The notes below the pieces were generated by a model. That model was given only the letters and a program-made list of their open reading frames with translations. It made no database searches and was not told where the DNA came from. A stretch of DNA of 7,217 nucleotides, taken from positions 1-7,217 of the forward strand of contig CANFUB010000126.1 of NCBI GenBank assembly GCA_947450015.1. Reading direction: 5' to 3'. Positions 1 through 6,402 of this stretch are shown in pieces (within the stretch, counting starts at the first letter, position 1; each line of letters opens with the position of its first letter). The position numbers and the translations under genes were made by a program. Source of the stretch: Bacteroidota bacterium (GTDB lineage: Bacteria > Bacteroidota > Bacteroidia > NS11-12g > UBA955).

Positions 1-697
1 AGAATTAAAAGCTGCTGTTGTTGCTGACCAAGCTGCTATCAAAGCTTTGCCACAAACTTTAGAGCAATTGCAAAAAGATTGGCAAGCGGCTAAAGACATG
101 CAAGACAATGAGACCATGTCATCTATCACAAAAGAAATGGAAGAAATTAACAATGGTGACCGTATGGATGATTTAGAAGCGTCTATCAACAGAAAGACAA
201 AACAAATTGAGCGCATTGAAGCCATTAAAAAAGACCCTAAAGTATTCGCTACCTATTTCACAAAAGCAGAAGAGGATGATGTTATCACCCAAGAATTACA
301 CTTAGTGAAAGATAAATTAGTAACCTTTAAATTCAGATCAAGAGATATTATTCACAGTGCTTGGTTGCCTCATTTCAGAGTTCAAATGAACGTTGTTCCA
401 GGTATGCCAACCAAATTCACTTTCATTCCTACTAAAACCACCAAAGAAGCGAAAGCTGAGAATGGTGAGGAGTTTGATTACTATTTATATTGTAACAAAA
501 TTTGTGGAACCTCTCACTACAACATGAAAATGAAAGTAGTAATTGAAACACAAGAAGAAGTGGATGCTTGGTTAAAAACACAACAAATGGCTTTCAAAGC
601 AATGCCAGCACCCGCTGCTACACCTGCTGTAGAAATTGTACCAGATTCAGCTACAAGCACTAAGGATACAACAGCAAAAAAACTAGCTTTAAAATAA
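1..697 (+). CDS. coxB: Cytochrome c oxidase subunit II (CuA subunit), 5' partial
   Basis: Subunit II accepts electrons from cytochrome c at the binuclear CuA centre and passes them to heme a of CoxA; the CuA domain faces the periplasm. The frame is open from the window edge (first full codon at base 2), so the start and the two N-terminal membrane helices lie upstream; the in-frame TTG at 47 is an internal Leu, not the start. Of 231 visible residues, about 1-93 are charged and helix-prone (see findings). The CuA domain follows, with every side-chain copper ligand present: H118 (DIIHSAW), then C164, C168, H172 and M175 in CNKICGTSHYNM. Lys166 sits where Glu is usual. The end is an Ala/Pro/Thr-rich tail of about 30 residues with no cytochrome c domain, so the gene does not encode a caa3-type C-terminal fusion. 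The stop is 55 bp before coxA. Identification is very secure. Confidence 0.95.
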   Translation, partial: ELKAAVVADQAAIKALPQTLEQLQKDWQAAKDMQDNETMSSITKEMEEINNGDRMDDLEASINRKTKQIERIEAIKKDPKVFATYFTKAEEDDVITQELHLVKDKLVTFKFRSRDIIHSAWLPHFRVQMNVVPGMPTKFTFIPTKTTKEAKAENGEEFDYYLYCNKICGTSHYNMKMKVVIETQEEVDAWLKTQQMAFKAMPAPAATPAVEIVPDSATSTKDTTAKKLALK

Positions 698-752
698 ATC
701 AAAACCTATCATTAATTGTTAAAATAATAACGAACAGTATATATCCATAAAA

Positions 753-2660
753 ATGAGTACAGAAACGTTAACCGCCACACACACACATCATGATGAGCAC
801 GCTCACCATGAGCACCACGAGCCATCATTTATTAGAAAGTACGTTTTCAGTACTGACCATAAAATGATTTCTAAACAATTCCTAATCACCGGTATTATTA
901 TGGGTTGTTTGGGTATGTTAATGTCATTGTTGTTTAGAATTCAATTGGCTTGGCCAGATGAGTCTTTCGGATTTCTTGAAACCTTATTAGGTAGATGGGC
1001 CAAAGATGGCAAAATCGATCCAAACTATTACATGGCATTGGTTACCATACACGGTACAATCATGGTATTCTATGTATTGACTGCTGGTTTGAGTGGTACT
1101 TTTAGTAATTTATTAATTCCATTGCAAGTAGGTGCAAGAGATATGGCTTCTCCATTTATGAACATGCTTTCATACTGGTTTTTCTTCTTATCTTCTGTTG
1201 TATTATTATCTTCATTTGCAGTTGAAACTGGCCCTGCCTCTTCAGGTTGGACAGTATATCCTCCTTTAAGTGCGCTTCAAAAAGCGATGCCTGGTTCTGG
1301 CTTAGGTACAACATTATGGTTAGTGGCTATCATCTTGTTTATCGTATCAGCCTTATTAGGTGGTATCAACTATATCGTAACTGTATTAAACATGCGTACC
1401 AAAGGTATGTCGATGAACAGATTGCCTTTAACTATTTGGGCTTTCTTATTAACTGCAGTATTAGGTTTGTTATCATTCCCAGTATTATTAGGTGCTGGTT
1501 TATTCTTAATTTTCGACAGAAGCTTTGGAACAAGTTTCTACTTAAGTGATATTTACTTAAATGGTATTGGTGCTCTAACCAACAGTGGTGGTAGTCCAAT
1601 TATGTACCAACACTTATTCTGGTTCCTTGGTCACCCTGAAGTATACATTATCTTATTGCCTGCTTTGGGTATTACCTCTGAGGTAATTGCAACCAATGCT
1701 CGTAAACCAATCTTCGGTTACAGTGCAATGGTTATTTCATTGTTAAGTATCGCTGTTTTATCATTCATTGTTTGGGGTCACCATATGTTCATTACAGGTA
1801 TGAATCCTTTCTTAGGAACGGTGTTCATGTATGTAACCTTGATTATTGCGGTGCCTTCGGCCGTTAAAACGTTCAACTATTTAGCCACCTTATGGAAAGG
1901 TAATATCAGATTCACGCCTGCAATGTTGTTTGCAATTGGTTTGGTTTCATTCTTTATTTCTGGTGGTTTAACAGGTATCTACTTAGGTAATGCTGCACTT
2001 GACGTTCAATTGCACGATAGTTATTTCGTAGTTGCCCACTTCCACTTGGTAATGGGTAGTGCTGCTATCTTCGGTATGTTCAGTGGTATTTACCATTGGT
2101 TCCCAAAAATGTTCGGTAGAATGATGAACAGTACTTTAGGTAGTCTTCACTTCTGGTTAACATTTGCATCTGCTTACATGGTATTCTTCCCAATGCACTT
2201 TATGGGATTAGCAGGTGTTCCTCGTCGTTACTACCAGTTCTCATTAATACCTGAATTTGGTATTTGGATGAACGTAAATATATTCATTACAGTAGCTGCT
2301 ATTTTAGGTGGTGCTGCTCAAATCTTATTCTTATACAATTTCTTCAGAAGCATATTCAAAGGCAAACCTGCTACTCAAAATCCATGGGAATCAAATACCA
2401 TCGAATGGAGTACTCCAGTGAAACATTTACACGGTAACTGGCCAGGTGCTATCCCTACTGTTTACAGAGGCCCTCATGAGTATAGCCGTCCTGACAGAGA
2501 ATTAGATTATTTCCCTCAACACGAAGTTGGCAATGGTGAACCAGTTCACTATGAAGGTCCAGCTGAGGTTCAAAAAACCTATGCGACAGACAATAAAGAA
2601 AGTGCTTCTAAAGTATTTTTCTCTTCTTTCGCACATTTATTTATGTTGAGAAAAGCATAA
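753..2660 (+). CDS. coxA: Cytochrome c oxidase subunit I (heme a / heme a3-CuB), A1-type
   Basis: Catalytic subunit of the aa3 oxidase: it reduces O2 to water and pumps protons across the inner membrane. The 635 residues hold about 12 membrane helices (roughly 42-530). Visible ligands are H100 and H431 for heme a, H429 for heme a3, and H294, H343 and H344 for CuB; Y298 in GHPEVY is the His-Tyr cross-link residue. D-channel residues D130, N118, N137 and the A1-defining E296 are present, as are K-channel K372 and S309. H421-D422 match the subunit I half of the Mg site, and R491-R492 the propionate arginines. The NPWESNTIEW motif (543-552) is a COX1 C-terminal hallmark, followed by a soluble tail of about 80 residues. 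Residues 10-22 are strikingly His-rich (8 of 13). The ATG at 753 has no Shine-Dalgarno but AT-rich DNA before it, as is normal in Bacteroidota. All catalytic residues are intact, so a functional proton pump is expected. Confidence 0.98.
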   Translation: MSTETLTATHTHHDEHAHHEHHEPSFIRKYVFSTDHKMISKQFLITGIIMGCLGMLMSLLFRIQLAWPDESFGFLETLLGRWAKDGKIDPNYYMALVTIHGTIMVFYVLTAGLSGTFSNLLIPLQVGARDMASPFMNMLSYWFFFLSSVVLLSSFAVETGPASSGWTVYPPLSALQKAMPGSGLGTTLWLVAIILFIVSALLGGINYIVTVLNMRTKGMSMNRLPLTIWAFLLTAVLGLLSFPVLLGAGLFLIFDRSFGTSFYLSDIYLNGIGALTNSGGSPIMYQHLFWFLGHPEVYIILLPALGITSEVIATNARKPIFGYSAMVISLLSIAVLSFIVWGHHMFITGMNPFLGTVFMYVTLIIAVPSAVKTFNYLATLWKGNIRFTPAMLFAIGLVSFFISGGLTGIYLGNAALDVQLHDSYFVVAHFHLVMGSAAIFGMFSGIYHWFPKMFGRMMNSTLGSLHFWLTFASAYMVFFPMHFMGLAGVPRRYYQFSLIPEFGIWMNVNIFITVAAILGGAAQILFLYNFFRSIFKGKPATQNPWESNTIEWSTPVKHLHGNWPGAIPTVYRGPHEYSRPDRELDYFPQHEVGNGEPVHYEGPAEVQKTYATDNKESASKVFFSSFAHLFMLRKA

Positions 2661-2670
2661 ATTTAGTAAA

Positions 2671-2693
2671 GGTTCTGTTGATGAAACAGTGCC
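2671..2693 (+). other. Weak hairpin between coxA and ctaA
   Basis: In the 50 bp gap after coxA, CTGTT (2675-2679) and AACAG (2685-2689) are perfect inverted arms around a 5-base loop, and GG (2671-2672) can pair with CC (2692-2693) across a mismatched inner loop. No T-run follows, so it does not look like an intrinsic terminator. It might be an RNA processing or stability element separating the structural genes from the heme synthesis genes, or simply chance. Confidence 0.2.
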
Positions 2694-2710
2694 ATTAAAC
2701 TAAAATTATA

Positions 2711-3757
2711 ATGAACTTTAAAAATTTAAACCGAAGATTTGGCCTATTAACCATCTCTTCGGTTTTTTTATTATTAATCGCTGGTGGCGTTGTGCGCAGT
2801 ACTGGTAGCGGCATGGGTTGTCCCGATTGGCCAAAATGTTTTGATGGCTATACACCACCTACCAATATTAACCAATTGCCTACCAACTACCGCGATGCCT
2901 ATGTAGAAAAACGCGTAAAGAAAACCTTCAAGTTTGCTGGCTTAATGCGTAAACTAGGTTTTAATAAAGAGGCTGATATGTTGTTGAGTGATCCTGTGCT
3001 TTATATGCCAGAAGATTTTAATACCCGCAAGGCATGGACCGAATACATCAATCGCTTGATAGGTGTGCTTTCTGGCTTGTTCTCTTTGGGCTTTTTCATT
3101 ACCTTGTTTAAAGCGCGCTTTCGCAGTAATAAAATTAAATTTTGGACAGGGATTATTGGTTTTATCTTGATGTTATTCAACGGTTGGTTGGGCAGCATTG
3201 TAGTGGCCACGAATCTGTTTCCTATTATTGTTACCATTCATTACTTATTGGCTTATGCGGCCTTGGCATTTTTCATGATCAGTGTGTTCGAAGCTGATGG
3301 CAACCAATCGCAAGAAGCCCTCTCGAAGTATAAATTATTTTATGTATTTCTAATTGTTTTCAGTCTAATACAAATTAGTTATGGCACCCAATTGCGACAA
3401 CTCAGTGACTTTAATTTGAAAACAGGAAAATTATATACCAATGGTCAAGTGAACCTTGAAACTTTAGGTGATGTGTTTTCATGGCACCGTATATTTGCCA
3501 TACTATTAATTCTTTTAAGTTTAATTCCTGCTATTCACCTAAGAAAAATATTAGATAAAAAATGGCGCAACATTGTATTTGCTATTCCTCTAACATTTAG
3601 TGTTCAATACCTTAGTGGGGTCTTGAATTTAAGATATAATTTTCCCTTAATTCCGCAGGTGTCACATATATTTTTTGCTGGCATTATTTTTGGCCTTTCG
3701 TTGTATATTTGCATCTCTAATTTTTCGTCTCCCAAAAATGCTTCAAACCTTGGATAA
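2711..3757 (+). CDS. ctaA: Heme A synthase (COX15/CtaA family)
   Basis: Integral membrane enzyme that oxidises the C8 methyl of heme O to a formyl group, giving heme A for CoxA. The 348 residues form about 8 membrane helices in two four-helix halves. The family signature GGVVRSTGSGMGCPDWPKC is at 25-43, with the Cys pair C37 and C43. The catalytic Glu of the first half is E111 in EYINR, but the His that normally follows (H60 in B. subtilis CtaA) is Asn114. The other three heme-ligand His are present: H177, H259 and H319. The first external loop, C43 to E111, is about 68 residues against about 14 in B. subtilis, and is Lys/Arg-rich. GTQLRQ (225-230) matches the GTQVR-type motif of the second half, which has no Cys pair. 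ATG at 2711 follows AT-rich DNA; the 3' end overlaps ctaB by 20 bp, suggesting coupled translation. The family call is secure; the His to Asn change is noted as odd. Confidence 0.95.
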   Translation: MNFKNLNRRFGLLTISSVFLLLIAGGVVRSTGSGMGCPDWPKCFDGYTPPTNINQLPTNYRDAYVEKRVKKTFKFAGLMRKLGFNKEADMLLSDPVLYMPEDFNTRKAWTEYINRLIGVLSGLFSLGFFITLFKARFRSNKIKFWTGIIGFILMLFNGWLGSIVVATNLFPIIVTIHYLLAYAALAFFMISVFEADGNQSQEALSKYKLFYVFLIVFSLIQISYGTQLRQLSDFNLKTGKLYTNGQVNLETLGDVFSWHRIFAILLILLSLIPAIHLRKILDKKWRNIVFAIPLTFSVQYLSGVLNLRYNFPLIPQVSHIFFAGIIFGLSLYICISNFSSPKNASNLG

Positions 3758-4652
3758 TTCTACAGAACATATTGTTAAACCTGAGCCATTAAGTAAGGCC
3801 TATTTCAAGGATTATTTTCAACTCAGCAAGTTCCGATTAAGCACTACTGTTGTTGGCACTACATTGATTGCCTACTTTCTTGGCATTTACAAAATTGGCA
3901 TCAGCGTTGACTGGATGTTGGTATTTGGCTTAACAGTTGGTGGCATGTTCGTTACTGCTGCAGCAAATGGCTTCAACCAAGTGTATGAAAAAGATGAAGA
4001 TAAATTGATGACCCGCACACAAGACAGACCAGTTGCCAATGGCCGCATGTCTGTGAACGATGCCTTGGTATTTAGTTCAGTTTTAGGTGGCCTAGGCTTA
4101 TTAATGTTGGCCTACTTCACCAATTCTGCTTGTGCATTGTTAGGTCTCATTTCAATTTTTACATACACGTTGTGTTATACCCCAATGAAAAAGAATACAC
4201 CTTTGGCTGTATTTGTTGGTGCAATACCTGGTGCATTGCCCCCTGCCATTGGCTGGGTAGCAGTTACCGGTCATTTCGATATGATTGCTTGGCTTTTATT
4301 TGTGATACAATTCTTTTGGCAATTCCCGCATTTTTGGGCCATTGCTTGGATCTTAGAAGATGACTACAGAAAAGCTGGTTATACACTTTTACCAAATTAT
4401 GCAGGCAGAACCAAACGAAATGCGCTTCAAACTGTTTGGTATTCTATGATACTTATCGTTATTAGCATGTATCCAATTGTGCTCGAGTTTACAAGTTTGT
4501 ATTCTCTCTTTGTGATACTGCCAATTGGCGGTTACTTGCTATTTAGAGCCTTTATGCTTTATAAAAAAATGACCATAGAAAGTGCGCGTTCCTTAATGTT
4601 CGCGACTTTAATTTATATGCCCTCTGTTTTACTCAGTTATTTATTTAATTAA
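3738..4652 (+). CDS. ctaB: Protoheme IX farnesyltransferase (heme O synthase)
   Basis: UbiA-family membrane prenyltransferase that adds a farnesyl group to heme b to make heme O, the substrate of CtaA. From ATG 3738 the protein is 304 residues, the usual family length, with about 8-9 membrane helices after a short soluble N-terminus. The prenyl-diphosphate/Mg motif is N80-x3-E84-x3-D88 followed by MTRTQDRP (91-98); the middle acidic residue is Glu rather than the commoner Asp. The second-half motifs YTPMKKNTP (147-155), GALPPAIGW (165-173), FPHFW (196-200) and DDYRKAGYTLLP (208-219) are all present. An in-frame TTG at 3675 would add 21 residues read from DNA that codes for ctaA; it is rejected in favour of the ATG, which gives a 20 bp out-of-frame overlap with the ctaA stop. 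The stop lies 6 bp before the next gene. Confidence 0.96.
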   Translation: MLQTLDNSTEHIVKPEPLSKAYFKDYFQLSKFRLSTTVVGTTLIAYFLGIYKIGISVDWMLVFGLTVGGMFVTAAANGFNQVYEKDEDKLMTRTQDRPVANGRMSVNDALVFSSVLGGLGLLMLAYFTNSACALLGLISIFTYTLCYTPMKKNTPLAVFVGAIPGALPPAIGWVAVTGHFDMIAWLLFVIQFFWQFPHFWAIAWILEDDYRKAGYTLLPNYAGRTKRNALQTVWYSMILIVISMYPIVLEFTSLYSLFVILPIGGYLLFRAFMLYKKMTIESARSLMFATLIYMPSVLLSYLFN

Positions 4653-4658
4653 AAAATT

Positions 4659-5249
4659 ATGTCCACCTCAACAGTCAATAATACTCCCAAAGAGTTCAGT
4701 CCGAAAACCTTTATTATCTGGCTCTTTATCGTCGCCAGTACCATGCTATTCCTAGCTTTCTGCAGTGCTTATTTTGTGCACCAAGGTGATGGTGTAAGAA
4801 ACAATGCTTGGTTGAAATTCGATTTACCTTTTGAATTTTGGATAAGTGCAGGCATCGTCATTGTTTCGAGTATCTTCATGCAGATGGCTTATCGCGCGGC
4901 ATTGCGAGATGATATTTATAAAGTTCCTTCTTTGTTAACCGTTACACTTATTTGTGGAATTGCTTTTTGTATTTCGCAATATTATGGTTGGTTGAACCTT
5001 ATGGACCGAGGTTTATTCTTTTCTAACAAGGAACCTGCAGAAATTTCAGCTTCATTTGTCTATGTTATTAGTGCAGCCCACTTTGCACACATCATTGGTG
5101 GATTAGTGCTTTTAACCGTTGGTATCATTCGCGCTTCAAGATTACAAATCCATAAAAAAAACATGGTGTTTATAAATATTTGCAAAACATATTGGCATTT
5201 TTTAGGAATACTATGGATTTTGTTATTATTATTTCTTTATTTCGCATAA
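4659..5249 (+). CDS. Short subunit III-like protein of heme-copper oxidase (first of two paralogs)
   Basis: A 196-residue membrane protein of the COX3 superfamily with five likely membrane helices (about 17-40, 58-80, 90-110, 130-155, 177-195). COX3 features seen: the paired His in AAHFAHIIGG (139-148), matching the FHGFH segment of ordinary subunit III, and the C-terminal YWHF (178-181). The following FVD of normal subunit III reads LGI here, so the conserved Asp is missing. By eye, E59 in LPFEFW lines up with the lipid-facing Glu90 of bovine COX3, which the next gene lacks. It sits between ctaB (6 bp upstream) and coxC (21 bp downstream), an arrangement remembered from other Bacteroidota. 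It probably packs against CoxA as a second subunit III or helps assembly or stability; which role is not shown by sequence. Superfamily membership is fairly secure, the exact role is not. Confidence 0.85.
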   Translation: MSTSTVNNTPKEFSPKTFIIWLFIVASTMLFLAFCSAYFVHQGDGVRNNAWLKFDLPFEFWISAGIVIVSSIFMQMAYRAALRDDIYKVPSLLTVTLICGIAFCISQYYGWLNLMDRGLFFSNKEPAEISASFVYVISAAHFAHIIGGLVLLTVGIIRASRLQIHKKNMVFINICKTYWHFLGILWILLLLFLYFA

Positions 5250-5270
5250 TTATTATCAGCTAAAACAGTA

Positions 5271-6023
5271 ATGTCTAATTCAGCAACAGTATCATCAAAA
5301 ACATGGGCCGGTGGCCGTTCCCCATTCAATGTAAGTTACGGTAAATTGATGATGTGGGTTTTCTTATTATCAGATGCCTTCACATTTTCATCTTTACTTG
5401 TAGGTTACGGAGCAATTCGTTTCAGCTACTCAGGCTCTTCTACACCTTGGCCTGATCCATCTGCGATTTTTAACCACTTCCCATTTGCACACGGTTATTA
5501 CTTGCCATTGTTATTCGTGAGTTTAATGACTTTTATTTTGATTTTCTCTTCAGTTACCATGGTATTAGCCGTTGAAGCTGGTCATAGAAAATCAAAAGCA
5601 GAAGTTTCAAAATATATGATTTACACCATCATTGGTGGTGCTGCTTTCTTAGGTTGTCAAGCTTGGGAGTGGACACAATTCATCCATGAAGGTGGTAGAT
5701 TAGATACCAACAACTTTGGTATTACTGCCCAAGGGTATGAGCATTTGAAAGAAGCCGGTAAATTCGGCAATCACTTCGAATGGATGGCGGGCGATCGCCA
5801 ACCTGGTCCAGTGCCATTTGCTTCCTTGTTCTTTATCGTAACTGGATTCCACGGCTTCCACGTACTAAGCGGAGTTGTTATCAATATCATCATTTGGTTA
5901 AACGTTATCTATGGCACTTACGAGCGCAGAGGTCATTACGAAATGGTTGAAAAAGTTGGTTTATACTGGCACTTTGTTGATCTAGTATGGGTATTCGTTT
6001 TCACATTCTATTATCTAATCTAA
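5271..6023 (+). CDS. coxC: Cytochrome c oxidase subunit III
   Basis: Structural subunit III, which in other aa3 oxidases stabilises CoxA and sustains proton uptake through the D-channel. The 250 residues hold about five membrane helices (22-46, 75-101, 114-135, 183-210, 229-249), the shorter prokaryotic form lacking the first two helices of the seven-helix version. Clear COX3 landmarks are VEAGHRKSK (101-109), QAWEWTQFI (130-138, matching QASEYYEA in bovine COX3), TGFHGFHV (191-198) and YWHFVDLVW (232-240). The loop between helices 3 and 4 is long (about 139-182), with a Gly-, His- and Glu-containing stretch. At the place of bovine Glu90 the sequence reads YYLPLL, with no acid. ATG 5271 has no Shine-Dalgarno; coxD starts 25 bp after the stop. 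Function as subunit III is near certain. Confidence 0.95.
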   Translation: MSNSATVSSKTWAGGRSPFNVSYGKLMMWVFLLSDAFTFSSLLVGYGAIRFSYSGSSTPWPDPSAIFNHFPFAHGYYLPLLFVSLMTFILIFSSVTMVLAVEAGHRKSKAEVSKYMIYTIIGGAAFLGCQAWEWTQFIHEGGRLDTNNFGITAQGYEHLKEAGKFGNHFEWMAGDRQPGPVPFASLFFIVTGFHGFHVLSGVVINIIIWLNVIYGTYERRGHYEMVEKVGLYWHFVDLVWVFVFTFYYLI

Positions 6024-6048
6024 TTTTTATTAAAAACACATTTATATC

Positions 6049-6396
6049 ATGAGCAACGAACATCATCACGCAGCAGAAGGCGAATACATTCCAGAAACCT
6101 ATATCCCTCATCCAGAAACACATGGTACCAAAACCTTGTGGCGCGTATTCTTCATTCTATTATTCATTACCGTAATCGACTTTGCTATCTACTTTATAGC
6201 ACCTGCTGGTTTAAGCAGAAACATCGTCTTTATAGCATTAGGTTTAGTTAAAGCCGTATTAATCGTTGGTATTTTTATGCACTTAAACTACGAAGCAAAA
6301 TTCCTTAGATGGATGATTGCCTTGCCTGCAGCTGTTTTCATTTCCTACCTTGCCTGGTTACTCCTTTTGGAAGGTAGTTTTGTTAGTACCTATTAA
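6049..6396 (+). CDS. coxD: Cytochrome c oxidase subunit IV, prokaryotic type
   Basis: Small accessory membrane subunit (COX4_pro-like family) of bacterial heme-copper oxidases, thought to support folding or CuB assembly of subunit I. The 115 residues comprise a hydrophilic N-terminus of about 28 residues, rich in His, Glu and Pro (HHH at 5-7), and three membrane helices (about 30-50, 58-76, 86-107). The segment VKAVLIVGIFMHLNYE is typical of the family: a helix carrying Lys and ending in a Met-His pair, with a charged turn after it. It lies 25 bp after coxC and 6 bp before the SCO gene, in the place this subunit usually takes. Identification rests on size, three-helix topology, that motif and context. 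Confidence 0.9.
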   Translation: MSNEHHHAAEGEYIPETYIPHPETHGTKTLWRVFFILLFITVIDFAIYFIAPAGLSRNIVFIALGLVKAVLIVGIFMHLNYEAKFLRWMIALPAAVFISYLAWLLLLEGSFVSTY

Positions 6397-6402
6397 AAAT
6401 CA

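Noticed and set aside
47..49. TTG as the start of CoxB
   Set aside because: The frame is open to the window edge, and subunit II needs two membrane helices ahead of the CuA domain, which are not in this window.
716..745. Possible Bacteroidota-type promoter in the coxB-coxA gap: TTG, 19 bases, then TATATATC
   Set aside because: The downstream box matches TAnnTTTG only partly and the predicted transcript start would fall almost on the coxA ATG. In AT-rich DNA this is easily chance.
698..752. Possible small gene or RNA in the largest intergenic gap
   Set aside because: Only 55 bp of AT-rich sequence with no clear inverted repeat or reading frame; it looks like a plain leader before coxA.
1247..1549. 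100-codon open frame inside coxA on the same strand
   Set aside because: It lies fully inside the well-conserved coxA coding sequence in another frame and has no recognisable features; the same applies to the other overlapping short frames on both strands.
2671..2693. Hairpin after coxA as an intrinsic terminator
   Set aside because: The stem is only five base pairs plus a broken extension, with no T-tract after it, and the next gene continues the same pathway 18 bp later. It is kept only as a low-confidence structural feature.
3675..3737. N-terminal extension of CtaB from a TTG codon
   Set aside because: The added residues are encoded by DNA already coding for the last membrane helix of CtaA, and the ATG at 3738 gives the normal family length.
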